The notes beneath the pieces are model-generated. The model saw only the letters and a program-made list of their open reading frames with translations, was not told where the DNA came from and searched no databases. Shown here one piece after another: positions 39,845 through 48,405 of a stretch of 64,000 nt of DNA. Source of the stretch: Indibacter alkaliphilus LW1 (GTDB lineage Bacteria; Bacteroidota; Bacteroidia; Cytophagales; Cyclobacteriaceae); assembly GCF_000295935.2 (NCBI RefSeq), contig NZ_ALWO02000049.1, positions 5,294-69,293 of the forward strand, given 5' to 3'. The stretch's first letter is position 1. Each line of letters opens with the position of its first letter. The position numbers and the translations under genes are program-made.

Positions 39845-41794
39845 ATGAAAAAGTTACATTTAATAATAAACTCAACGAAAATCCTGATTTTGACAGGCCT
39901 GATGTTTTTCTCGTCCTGTTCAGATTTATTGGAAGAGGAACCTAGGGCTATTTTTGAGCCTGGCTTTTTTGAAACTGAAGCAGGGATACAGGGTGGCCTG
40001 ACCTCCATGTATGCGCATTTGAGATATATTTTTGGGCAGGCCTATTTCTACAATACCACCCTTACAGGTACAGATGAAGTGACTTATGCTCAAAGTGCAG
40101 ATCAAAACTTTCTGGTCATGGATCTCAGTGGCCAGGGTCCAATTGATCCCAATAACAGTAGAGCGGATGTGCTTTGGGGGGCGGCATTCTCAAATATCAA
40201 TACAGCTAGCGGAATTATTGAATTTGGTACTGAAGCCGGAGTTTCTGATGCGCTTATTGCAGAAGCCAGGTTTTTCAGGGCTTTTGATTATTTCCTTTTA
40301 GTTCAGACTTTCGGTGGCGTTCCACTTGATCTGGGAGCAGGTGAACTCATGTTTAACATTAATCCTTCAAGAACTTCCGAAAGGAATACTGTGCCTGAAG
40401 TGTATACCAAGGCGATTTTCCCGGATTTGATCCAAGCGATTGAGGATTTGCCCGAAGTCGGCAGATTAACAGGGACGGCAACCAAAACTTTAGCAAGGCT
40501 GTACTTGGCCAAAGCCTATTTGACATATGCATGGTGGTTGGAAAACCCCAATAATATCCCAACCTACCCGGAAACAGACAGAATAGATCCGGACGGTCAG
40601 AGTGCAGCATGGTATTTCCAGAGAGCTTACGATATTGCATTGGAAGGGATTGAAAACCCAGGACCATTTGCATTGCAGGAAACTTTCTATGATGTACAGG
40701 TGGCCACCAATGACAGAAACAATGAATTGTTGCTATTTGCAGATCATACTGAAACCAACGAGTTTTATAACGGAGGTAGTTTGACTTGGGGTAATGGTAA
40801 TGCTCCGGATAATTTTGCCGGATGGATGATGACCTGGAACTATACCGTCCTGAGAAGTAGCTCTTCATCTTCTGAATGGACCAATAGTGTGGAGACTGTA
40901 AGAAGAGAGGCCGTACAGCCTCTTGGCCGGCCTTGGATCAGAATGAGCCCGACTATTGGTGCTATCACCAACACCTTTGCTGATAAAACAAACGATTCAA
41001 GGTATGATGGAACGTTCACGACCGTATACAGAGCAAATATAGACAGAGCTCCGAGAATCTCAGGGCCTGTGTACAATGCCAATGGTTTGGAGATTCAAGC
41101 CGGAGATCCTGTTCTTACTTTTCTGGATGAAGAGCCCGAAGAAGCTATTGATTATTTGTCTCCTGCCAGTTTAGGGGCTAATGTAGGAGCTGGAGTTCTC
41201 CCAGGTAGGTCGGATTTTGTTATTTCTCCATCGGGTATCAATAGAATTGTTTATCCAGGACTATGGAAATTAGGGCCTTATAGGACGGATAGTGGTGATG
41301 GATTGGGAGAGCCTAATGCGGGTAGTACAAGACCATTTAATATTGCCAAATTCTCTGAACTCTATTTTGTAGCAGCCGAAGCTGCTGTAAAAGGAGCTAC
41401 GGGGCCTAGAAGTGCAAGAGATCTTATCAATGTGTTGCGTGCTAGAGCAGGTGTTTGGAAGTGGAGCAATAAATTGAATGAGGAGTTTGTTGAGGATAGA
41501 AGTGCGGAAATGTTGGCAAATACTCCTGCTGAAATTGATGTCAATTATATTCTAGCGGAGAGATCCAGGGAATACTATGGTGAAGGGTATCGTTGGTATG
41601 ACCTTATCCGAACTCAAAAATGGGAGGAGCTGGCAGGCACTTATCAGATAGGCGGTATGGGCTATGGTGATCGGACAGCACAGACCATTACCAGAAGCAT
41701 TCAGCCGTACCACTATCTTAGACCAATTCCACAGAGTCAAGTGGATGCTATGGAAGGCGATAGGAGTACCTACCAAAATCCAGGATATCAATAA
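39845..41794 (+). CDS. Third SusD-like lipoprotein (RagB/SusD)
   Basis: 649 residues with lipobox Cys25 (GLMFFSSC then SDLLEEEPRA). RagB/SusD blocks: ALIAEARFFRAFDYFLLVQTFG, TLARLYLAKAYLTYAWWL, FSELYFVAAEAAVKG and YGEGYRWYDLIRTQKWEEL near the C terminus, ending NPGYQ as usual. It is tightly coupled to the preceding SusC (4-base gap) and followed by a terminator, so the pair forms a two-gene unit. It serves as the surface lid of the transporter. Confidence 0.95.
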   Translation: MKKLHLIINSTKILILTGLMFFSSCSDLLEEEPRAIFEPGFFETEAGIQGGLTSMYAHLRYIFGQAYFYNTTLTGTDEVTYAQSADQNFLVMDLSGQGPIDPNNSRADVLWGAAFSNINTASGIIEFGTEAGVSDALIAEARFFRAFDYFLLVQTFGGVPLDLGAGELMFNINPSRTSERNTVPEVYTKAIFPDLIQAIEDLPEVGRLTGTATKTLARLYLAKAYLTYAWWLENPNNIPTYPETDRIDPDGQSAAWYFQRAYDIALEGIENPGPFALQETFYDVQVATNDRNNELLLFADHTETNEFYNGGSLTWGNGNAPDNFAGWMMTWNYTVLRSSSSSSEWTNSVETVRREAVQPLGRPWIRMSPTIGAITNTFADKTNDSRYDGTFTTVYRANIDRAPRISGPVYNANGLEIQAGDPVLTFLDEEPEEAIDYLSPASLGANVGAGVLPGRSDFVISPSGINRIVYPGLWKLGPYRTDSGDGLGEPNAGSTRPFNIAKFSELYFVAAEAAVKGATGPRSARDLINVLRARAGVWKWSNKLNEEFVEDRSAEMLANTPAEIDVNYILAERSREYYGEGYRWYDLIRTQKWEELAGTYQIGGMGYGDRTAQTITRSIQPYHYLRPIPQSQVDAMEGDRSTYQNPGYQ

Positions 41795-41814
41795 ACTAGA
41801 TTGAAAGTCAGTAA

Positions 41815-41857
41815 GATCCCCTTGAAGATTTGCTTCTCGGGGATTTTTTGTTTTTTC
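41815..41857 (+). terminator. Intrinsic terminator after SusCD pair 3
   Basis: ATCCCCTTGAAG and CTTCTCGGGGAT (41816-41844) form a stem followed by TTTTTGTTTTTT on the plus strand. It separates the SusCD unit from the convergent LacI gene, whose stop codon abuts it. Confidence 0.85.
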
Positions 41858-42881
41858 ACTTTTTGACTGAAGAGTCTCGGATAATCAATTCTGAGCGCAG
41901 GCTGATTTTTTCGGTTTGATTTAAAGTGGTACTGGAGGGATCCTCTAGGCGTTGTAAGAGGCTTTTCATAGCAATTTCACCCATTTCTTGACCAGGATAG
42001 TTAATAGTGGTGAGGTTGGGTTCAACTAGTCGAGAGATTCCGTCATTGTTGAAACCGACCACGGCTATATCATCTGGAACGCAGATTCCTTTTGATTTTA
42101 AAACCTGAATACAGTTGGCAGCACAGCCATCATTGGAGACAAAGAGTGCATCGGGCATCTGTTCCAATTCCTGCATTTTTTCGATGATGTCCTCACATGC
42201 ATCTTCACTAAGTTTGCTGAACATGACCAAATCCCCATTGTAAGCTATATGGTTTTCAATTAAAGCTAATTTGTACCCCTTAAGCCTATCCCTGTAAACA
42301 TCTATTTTCTCACTTCCCAATACATGGAAAATTCTCTTGTAGCCTTGTTCTAAAAGATGTTTGGTGGCGGTATATGCAGCATTGACATTGTCTATGACTA
42401 TACCTAAACAATTGTCACAATTGCCGACCCGGTCATAAAATATAACCGGTATGTTTTTCCTGAAAAATGGTTTGAAATGCTGAGTGCCAAACTCATTGCT
42501 GGTCTGGGAAACCAACAAGCCATCAACTCTGCTTTTGAACATAGTATGTACATTGGCCAATTCTTTTTCCTGTGAATTAAGGGATTGGCTGATCAAAAGA
42601 TTAAAACCTGCTTCACTGGCAACAGTTTCCATTCCGGCAATCACGGATGCCTGAAATTTGCTGTCCAACATGGGAACAATTACCCCAATATTGTTGGATC
42701 TGTTGGTGCGGAGATTGGCAGCAAAAATATTGGATTGGTACCCGAGCTTTGAAGCTATTTTAAAAATCTTTGATTTGGTTTTTTCTCTTACTGTAGGGTG
42801 GTCATTGAGTGCTCTGCTAACGGTGGCTGGCGAAAGCCCTGCATCTTTTGCGATATCATAAATGGTAATATCCTTACTCAT
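41856..42881 (-). CDS. LacI-family transcriptional regulator 1
   Basis: A 341-residue DNA-binding regulator. The N-terminal HTH (ITIYDIAKDAGLSPATVSRAL) and hinge helix region are followed by a periplasmic-binding-protein-like sensor domain (NIGVIVPMLDSKFQASVI, DGLLVSQTSNEFG, PDDIAVVGFNNDGISRL). It lies between SusCD 3 and GH115, read divergently from the latter. Two copies of the TGAAATCGATTGTA box lie in the gap to GH115 and two more upstream of SusCD 3. LacI-family proteins usually bind such CG-centred palindromes near their own gene, so I infer that it controls both units and itself. Inducer unknown; a xylan oligosaccharide or glucuronate is plausible. Confidence 0.93.
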   Translation of the reverse strand: MSKDITIYDIAKDAGLSPATVSRALNDHPTVREKTKSKIFKIASKLGYQSNIFAANLRTNRSNNIGVIVPMLDSKFQASVIAGMETVASEAGFNLLISQSLNSQEKELANVHTMFKSRVDGLLVSQTSNEFGTQHFKPFFRKNIPVIFYDRVGNCDNCLGIVIDNVNAAYTATKHLLEQGYKRIFHVLGSEKIDVYRDRLKGYKLALIENHIAYNGDLVMFSKLSEDACEDIIEKMQELEQMPDALFVSNDGCAANCIQVLKSKGICVPDDIAVVGFNNDGISRLVEPNLTTINYPGQEMGEIAMKSLLQRLEDPSSTTLNQTEKISLRSELIIRDSSVKK

Positions 42882-42994
42882 AGGATTGAATTGATTGGTT
42901 TTTCGGGTAACCTGACCATTTTGCCTGAAGCCCCATATCCTAACCTTTCAAATCAAAAATATTCCTTTTTTTGAATCATTCAAAGCAATATAAT

Positions 42995-43008
42995 TGAAAT
43001 CGATTGTA
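42995..43008. promoter_or_regulatory. LacI-type operator box 3 (TGAAATCGATTGTA)
   Basis: Third copy of the box, 114 bases upstream of the LacI start codon; fits autoregulation. Confidence 0.75.
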
Positions 43009-43133
43009 AAAGACAAAAAACAAAATAATATTCTATAAAATAAATTGTAATCCTATTATAATCTGATTATTGTTAAATATAAAATTATTTCATGTGTTTA
43101 GTGTTTTGTAATCCTGCCTTTAAAAATAATAAT

Positions 43134-43147
43134 TGAAATCGATTGTA
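43134..43147. promoter_or_regulatory. LacI-type operator box 4 (TGAAATCGATTGTA)
   Basis: Fourth copy, identical to box 3 including the preceding AAT, 88 bases upstream of the GH115 start codon. Confidence 0.75.
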
Positions 43148-43234
43148 TTTTTATTATTTGATGTTTAGGTTTAAAGCTCAAACCTATAATTGCATATTTT
43201 GATCAAACACTGATCATAAAACCTGCTCTAATAC

Positions 43235-46099
43235 ATGTCTTATAAATCCAAGATTCTTTGTTTTCTGATTTTCTTTGTTTTTTTAATTCGATCAGCTTCG
43301 ATTGCCCAGGTTTTCGACCATCACATGGTTTCAGATTATGCGCTTCCGGGAAGCTTTCCTTTGGTAGATCAAGCAGCTGCCGACCTTGTATTTGATGGAA
43401 AAGATGAAGGAATTAAAATTGCGGTAGCCAATTTGTCAAAGGACATATTGGCTGTTACAGGCAAACAGTCTTATATCCAATCAAAAATCAGTAAGGGAAA
43501 ACCATTGGTGATTATTGGGCAGCTAGGTAAAAGCCCTTTGATAGATCAGTTGGTCGGAGAAGGAAAAATTAAAACCTCAGATCTTTCCGGAAAGTGGGAA
43601 AAGTACAAGATACAGACCATAAAGGATCCATTTCCTGATGTTGATGAAGCTCTGATAATAGTTGGTAGTGATAAGCGGGGAACAATATTTGGGGTTTATG
43701 AATTGTCTGAGCAAATAGGGGTCTCTCCATGGTACTGGTGGGCTGATGTGCCTGTGAAAGAGAGGACTTCACTTTACGTTGTCTCTGGTGAGCATAGCAA
43801 AGGTAGCCCAGCTGTGAAATATAGAGGTATTTTTATCAATGATGAGGCTCCTGCATTGGCAGGATGGGCGACAAAAAAGTTCGGTGGATTTAACCATCAG
43901 TTTTATGAGCATGTTTTTGAATTGATCCTTCGACTAAAGGGCAATTACCTTTGGCCGGCTATGTGGGGTAGGGCTTTTTACGATGATGATCCCAAGAATG
44001 GGCCATTGGCTGATAAATACGGAATCGTAATCGGTACATCTCACCATGAGCCGCTGATGCGTGCTCATGTGGAATGGTCTAGATATGGAGATGGCGATTG
44101 GAGTTACCAGACAAATAAGGAAACCCTTCAGGAGTTTTGGAGGGAAGGAATGCAAAGGCAGGGTAATATGGAAGCCACCGTTTCATTGGGCATGAGAGGT
44201 GATGGTGATGAGCCAATGAGTGAAGAAAATAATATAGCCTTGCTTGAGGAGATCATAGAAGATCAAAGAAGAATAATTGAAGAAGTAACAGGAAAACCTG
44301 CCTCAGAGACGCCACAGTTTTGGGCTCTGTACAAAGAGGTGCAAGAGTATTATGATAAAGGAATGCGTGTTCCTGATGACGTGATGCTTTTGCTTTGTGA
44401 TGACAACTGGGGCAATGCCAGAAAACTACCGGCAATCGGGGCAGAACCCAGAAAAGGGGGCTATGGCATGTATTATCATTTTGACTATGTAGGAGGACCA
44501 AGGAATTACAAGTGGATCAATACCAATCCCATTCCCAAAATCTGGGAGCAAATGAACCGGACTTACCGACATGGAGTGGATGAGTTGTGGGTGGTCAACG
44601 TAGGTGATATCAAACCCATGGAATTCCCGATTTCGTTTTTTCTGGATTTTGCCTGGAATCCGGATAAAATTCCAGCTGAAATGCTTCAAGCCTATACCCA
44701 ATCTTGGTCCGAAAAACAGTTTGGCCCTGAATATGCCAAACAAATAGGAGAACTTATTTCAGGATTTGGGAAACTGAGCGGAAGAAGAAAGCCCGAGCTT
44801 TTGGATCATAACACTTACAGTGTGCATTATTATGGTGAGATGAAAAGGGTCTCCGCAGAATGGAAAGCTTTGGAAGATTTATCTGATAAAATCAAAAGCG
44901 AACTGGATCCAAAGTATCATGATGCCTATTTTCAATTGGTCGAGCACCCAATCATAGCTTCAGCCAACCTACATAGACTTTATGAAAGCACAGCGCTCAA
45001 CCATCTTTATGCCAATCAAGGAAGAAACAATACTTCTAAGAAAGCGCAAGAAGTAAAGGAATACTTTGAAAGGGATCAGGAAATTTCTGATTTCTACAAT
45101 CAGGAATTGGCAGGGGGGAAGTGGCCCCACATGATGGATCAGACACATATCGGATACACTTACTGGCAGCAACCTGATGAAAATGTGATCCCTGAAACCA
45201 AATCCATCAAGGTTCCCAAAAAAGGTGCGCTGGGTGTTTCTCTGACCGAAAGCCAGATGTTTTTCCCGGAAAGCAAAACATTAAAAACAGTGGAGCTATC
45301 TCCTTTTGATACGCATCCGGTTTATATGGAAATTTTCAATAGAGGACAAAAGCCAATAGAGGTTACCATCAAAAACACCAACAACTGGTTGCTCTTTGAT
45401 GCCGAAAAACTTGAAATATCTTCAGCAAATGAGATTCCAATAATGGTAGACTGGGCAAATGTGCCCAAAGGCAAAAGCAATGTGAGTTTTGAGTTGCAAA
45501 GCGGTAGAGAAACAGTGGTGGTTGAGTTGGTGATCAATAATTTTGGAGTAGATGGAGATTTTAAGGGTTTTGTTGCTTCACGCGGTGTATTGGCCATAGA
45601 CGCTGAGCATTTTACCTCCAAATATGAGGTGAGTCCTGTCCGCTGGAAAGTCATTGGGGATTTGGGTAAGACCGGCAATGCTGTGATGGCAACACCGGAA
45701 ACATCTTTTACTCTTGCAGAAAGTCCACAAGGGAGCTATATCAGTTATGATGTTTGGGTAGAAGAAGCAGGTGAGTATGAAGTGAAGGTATTGGCCAGCC
45801 CAACTTTAAATTACCTCAACACACCGCAGGGCATACAGTATGGAATCGGGCTGGGTGAGGATGAACCTATTCTCATCAGTATGCATGGTGAAGAAAAACC
45901 AAGACAGTGGGACAATTGGGTGGCCAATAGTATCAACGTTTCCGGAGAAAAACTGAATTTCAAAAAAGGGAAAAACGAGTTGAGAATTTATTTGGTCAAT
46001 CCAGGGATAGTGATTCAGCGCTTGTTGATTGATCTCGGAAATCTTCAGCCATCCTATCTAGGGCCACCTGAAAGTAAATATAGCCTTAAGTTTAAATAG
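43235..46099 (+). CDS. Xylan alpha-1,2-glucuronidase, GH115
   Basis: Removes (4-O-methyl-)glucuronic acid side chains from xylan. A secreted 954-residue protein with signal peptide (ILCFLIFFVFLIRSASIAQ). The GH115 order is visible: N-terminal mixed domain (IIVGSDKRGTIFGVYELSEQIGV, WYWWADVPV), the TIM barrel (YRGIFINDEAPALAGW, LKGNYLWPAMWGRAF, GIVIGTSHHEPLMRA, LLLCDDNWGNAR, DELWVVNVGDIKPMEFP), a helical domain, and C-terminal beta-sandwiches (about 660-950). Length and blocks match the family. It has its own divergent promoter region shared with LacI 1. No lipobox is seen, so it is probably periplasmic. Confidence 0.95.
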   Translation: MSYKSKILCFLIFFVFLIRSASIAQVFDHHMVSDYALPGSFPLVDQAAADLVFDGKDEGIKIAVANLSKDILAVTGKQSYIQSKISKGKPLVIIGQLGKSPLIDQLVGEGKIKTSDLSGKWEKYKIQTIKDPFPDVDEALIIVGSDKRGTIFGVYELSEQIGVSPWYWWADVPVKERTSLYVVSGEHSKGSPAVKYRGIFINDEAPALAGWATKKFGGFNHQFYEHVFELILRLKGNYLWPAMWGRAFYDDDPKNGPLADKYGIVIGTSHHEPLMRAHVEWSRYGDGDWSYQTNKETLQEFWREGMQRQGNMEATVSLGMRGDGDEPMSEENNIALLEEIIEDQRRIIEEVTGKPASETPQFWALYKEVQEYYDKGMRVPDDVMLLLCDDNWGNARKLPAIGAEPRKGGYGMYYHFDYVGGPRNYKWINTNPIPKIWEQMNRTYRHGVDELWVVNVGDIKPMEFPISFFLDFAWNPDKIPAEMLQAYTQSWSEKQFGPEYAKQIGELISGFGKLSGRRKPELLDHNTYSVHYYGEMKRVSAEWKALEDLSDKIKSELDPKYHDAYFQLVEHPIIASANLHRLYESTALNHLYANQGRNNTSKKAQEVKEYFERDQEISDFYNQELAGGKWPHMMDQTHIGYTYWQQPDENVIPETKSIKVPKKGALGVSLTESQMFFPESKTLKTVELSPFDTHPVYMEIFNRGQKPIEVTIKNTNNWLLFDAEKLEISSANEIPIMVDWANVPKGKSNVSFELQSGRETVVVELVINNFGVDGDFKGFVASRGVLAIDAEHFTSKYEVSPVRWKVIGDLGKTGNAVMATPETSFTLAESPQGSYISYDVWVEEAGEYEVKVLASPTLNYLNTPQGIQYGIGLGEDEPILISMHGEEKPRQWDNWVANSINVSGEKLNFKKGKNELRIYLVNPGIVIQRLLIDLGNLQPSYLGPPESKYSLKFK

Positions 46100-46177
46100 T
46101 ATAATTCCGGGTCAAAGAAGTATTGGGATTATGGAGTAATTAGTCCTGCTTTTTTAGATTAGAAAATGGCAATAAAA

Positions 46178-46190
46178 AAACCTGCCAGGA
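46178..46190. repeat. REP-like unit AAACCTGCCAGGA
   Basis: Partial copy of the palindrome at 46232-46246, in the same orientation and 54 bases away. Confidence 0.45.
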
Positions 46191-46231
46191 TTCTATTTGA
46201 GTTGATGTGAAATAAATCTGTTTTGGCTGAT

Positions 46232-46246
46232 AAACCTGCCAGGTTT
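46232..46246. repeat. REP-like palindrome AAACCTGCCAGGTTT
   Basis: Perfect 7-bp arms around one central base. Short palindromes of this AAACCTG-CAGGTTT type are scattered between genes in Bacteroidota (from memory; to be checked by counting in the genome). Confidence 0.5.
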
Positions 46247-46413
46247 GACCTAATTTGTTACTTTGACAAAGTAGGATTAGTTTATTTAAGGATAATTGGG
46301 AAGCATAAAGGACAGCTCTAAAGACAACTTACTTTTTGGTAAAGTCCTTGGAATAAGAGGCTTGATATCATACGAGGGTGAAACGGGAAAGGTGTTGGAG
46401 GAAGCTTGATTAT

Positions 46414-47439
46414 TCACAACCTTACAACAGCTTTTACGACGCTTTCCTTACCAAAAAACAAAGGCTCAAACTTTGATGGAAGTTCATCGAATTCAATGGT
46501 ATGGCTTATCCAGAAATCAGTATTGATTTCTCCTCTTTCTATCAATGAGATGATATTTCGAAAATCATTAGATAAGGCATTTCTACTAGCCATCAGTGTA
46601 AGTTCCTTTTTGTGAAATAAAGGATCATGGAATTCAAAATTGCCCTGAAACAGTCCTATAAATACAATAACTGCCCCATGGGCTGCCATTTCAAGCGTTT
46701 TTTTCATGGAGTCAGGATTGCCTGTGGCATCGAGAATGACGGTAGGTAAATCTCCCTCAAAAAGTTTTCTGAGTGCTTCTATCGCGTCAAAATCCGATCC
46801 TTCAATGCATACGGTATCTTTTACCGGTAAATTCTCCTTGCAGATTTTCAACCTATCTTGGTTGATGTCCATGACAGCTACCTCAGTACTATGTAAGGCA
46901 GCAAATTGGGCTGTGCCTATCCCAATAGGACCTGCTCCAATGACTAATACTTTGTCTTCCTTCTGGATTTTGGCCCTTTGCACAGCGTGAAAGCCAATAG
47001 CCAAAGGCTCAATAAGAGCGAGTTGATCAAAGGACAATTTTGCAGAAGGGTGGAGATACTTGGCATCCATAAGAAACTGCTCCCGCATTCCCCCATCTTC
47101 ATGTACCCCAAAAACGGATATGGCTTCTCCGCAATTTGTTTTACCCCGCCTCACAGCTTGATCTTGTGACCTGTTGAAATAGGGTTCCAATGAACAGCGA
47201 TCTCCAACTTTTAGGTTTTGTACATTTTCTCCAAGTTTCAGCACCTCTACACCCAGTTCATGGCCAAGGATTCTTGGATATGAAAAGAAAGGTTGCTTGC
47301 CTTTGAAAGCATGGATGTCAGTGCCACAAATGCCGATGGCATGCACCTTGACCAATACTTCCTCGGGTTTTGGATCTTGTGGGTATTCGGTTTCAATCGA
47401 TTCCAGCTTTCCTGGGGTGTTTAGGATAATTGTCTTCAT
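46414..47439 (-). CDS. Zinc-type alcohol dehydrogenase, L-galactonate 5-dehydrogenase (LgoD)-like
   Basis: A 341-residue medium-chain dehydrogenase. I start at the ATG at 47439 (MKTIILNTPGKL); an upstream frame to 47574 would overlap the SDR gene. The sequence follows E. coli LgoD/YjjN closely in ICGTDIHAFKGKQPFFSYP and FGVHEDGG, and in ATGNPDSMKKT. LgoD oxidises L-galactonate to D-tagaturonate. Catalytic zinc ligands Cys38, His60 and Glu61 and the NAD motif VIGAGPIGIGTAQ are present. The structural-zinc lobe has lost its cysteines: residues 86-103 keep only Cys103. It is last in the SusCD-GH95-SDR operon, which supports L-galactose oxidation, though a related polyol or sugar acid is possible. 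Confidence 0.85.
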   Translation of the reverse strand: MKTIILNTPGKLESIETEYPQDPKPEEVLVKVHAIGICGTDIHAFKGKQPFFSYPRILGHELGVEVLKLGENVQNLKVGDRCSLEPYFNRSQDQAVRRGKTNCGEAISVFGVHEDGGMREQFLMDAKYLHPSAKLSFDQLALIEPLAIGFHAVQRAKIQKEDKVLVIGAGPIGIGTAQFAALHSTEVAVMDINQDRLKICKENLPVKDTVCIEGSDFDAIEALRKLFEGDLPTVILDATGNPDSMKKTLEMAAHGAVIVFIGLFQGNFEFHDPLFHKKELTLMASRNALSNDFRNIISLIERGEINTDFWISHTIEFDELPSKFEPLFFGKESVVKAVVRL

Positions 47440-47491
47440 CTGAAAAGATATTTTGATTCTTGAGAAAAAGCAGTGTGATCCTGTTTTTTTA

Positions 47492-48322
47492 TTAAGACTC
47501 ACTAAAAATGCTTCGTGTGCTTTTAGTTGGCTCGGTGACAGACATCCTGCGGTCCAAATGGATGTATCCTCCATCTACAACTATCTGCTGTCCGGTAGTA
47601 TGGGAGGATAATTCGGAAATCAGGAACAGAACCGTATTGGCAATTTCTTCTGGGGTTGTCATTCTATTCCCTAAAGGAACAAGGGCATCTATTTTTTCCT
47701 TTTCGCCAGAGGGATCAGGGAAAGTACTCAACCAATCTTTGTAAGCAGGAGTCCAACTTTCTGATATGACCAAGGAATTGACCCTGATACCGAACTTGGA
47801 AAGGTCTACAGCCCATTCACGGGTAAGAGCCAATACAGCGCCTTTTGATGCGGCATAGCCGGAAGTCCCTCCCTGACCTGTCAATGCTACTTTTGAGGAA
47901 ATATTGAGGATGTTTCCTTTGGAAGCCTTCAAGAGCTTTAATGAATGCTTTGCCAAAAGGAAATAGTTGACAAGGTTCAAATGCAAGGATTCTATAAAAT
48001 CTTCGTAAGAAGCCTCCAGGCCCACTCCGTCGTTGACCCCTACATTATTGACCAGCACATCCAGTCTTCCATATTTTTCTTCCACAGCCTCAACTGCTTC
48101 TCTACAAGCGGTTGGGTCAGTGAGATCAGTCTGAATAAAAAGGCAGTCATGTCCTTTTTCCAATAGTTCGGATTCGTAGGAATAACCCCTTGGATTTCTG
48201 TCCACAATCACTGGAATACCGCCTTCTTTAGCCACTTTCCATACCAATGTTTCGCCTATGCTACCTTTTTTGCCTGCCCCTCCGGAAATCAGGACTATTT
48301 TATCATTCAGGTTTACATTCAT
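47492..48322 (-). CDS. SDR oxidoreductase, L-fucose/L-galactose 1-dehydrogenase-like
   Basis: A classical short-chain dehydrogenase of 276 residues. Cofactor motif VLISGGAGKKGSIG, NNVG motif, catalytic Ser in NISSKVALTG and YAASK tetrad are intact, and the C terminus has GQQIVVDGGYIHLDR. Similar SDRs oxidise L-fucose or L-galactose at C1 to the lactone. Placed between GH95 (upstream) and the LgoD-like gene (downstream, 52 bases), it would supply the L-galactonolactone/L-galactonate for LgoD. It is cytoplasmic. Substrate is inferred from operon context and not from residues. Confidence 0.85.
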   Translation of the reverse strand: MNVNLNDKIVLISGGAGKKGSIGETLVWKVAKEGGIPVIVDRNPRGYSYESELLEKGHDCLFIQTDLTDPTACREAVEAVEEKYGRLDVLVNNVGVNDGVGLEASYEDFIESLHLNLVNYFLLAKHSLKLLKASKGNILNISSKVALTGQGGTSGYAASKGAVLALTREWAVDLSKFGIRVNSLVISESWTPAYKDWLSTFPDPSGEKEKIDALVPLGNRMTTPEEIANTVLFLISELSSHTTGQQIVVDGGYIHLDRRMSVTEPTKSTRSIFSES

Positions 48323-48405
48323 TTTTTCCTATTTTTCTTTTCTTCAAAATTTACCTTAGTGAATTTTGGCAATTCGGGTTTTTGTGGGGATCTGATTTGG
48401 TTTTT

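Larger units (their letters stand above)
42882..43234. other. Divergent regulatory region between LacI 1 and GH115
   Basis: 353 AT-rich bases without a gene, carrying two identical LacI-type boxes (42995-43008 and 43134-43147) 139 bases apart. One lies near each promoter. Confidence 0.7.
46100..46413. other. Convergent gap between GH115 and the LgoD-like gene
   Basis: 314 bases without a gene. It contains two copies of a palindromic AAACCTGCCAGG unit (46178-46190 and 46232-46246). No strong T-tract terminator is seen, so the palindromes may serve that role for either strand. Confidence 0.5.

Noticed and set aside
47392-47405. TTCAATCGATTCCA, similar to the LacI boxes
   Set aside because: Lies inside the LgoD-like coding region and misses the flanking TGA; treated as chance.
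47440-47574. Upstream extension of the LgoD-like gene
   Set aside because: It would overlap the SDR gene by 83 bases and adds residues before the usual MKTIILNTPG start of the family.
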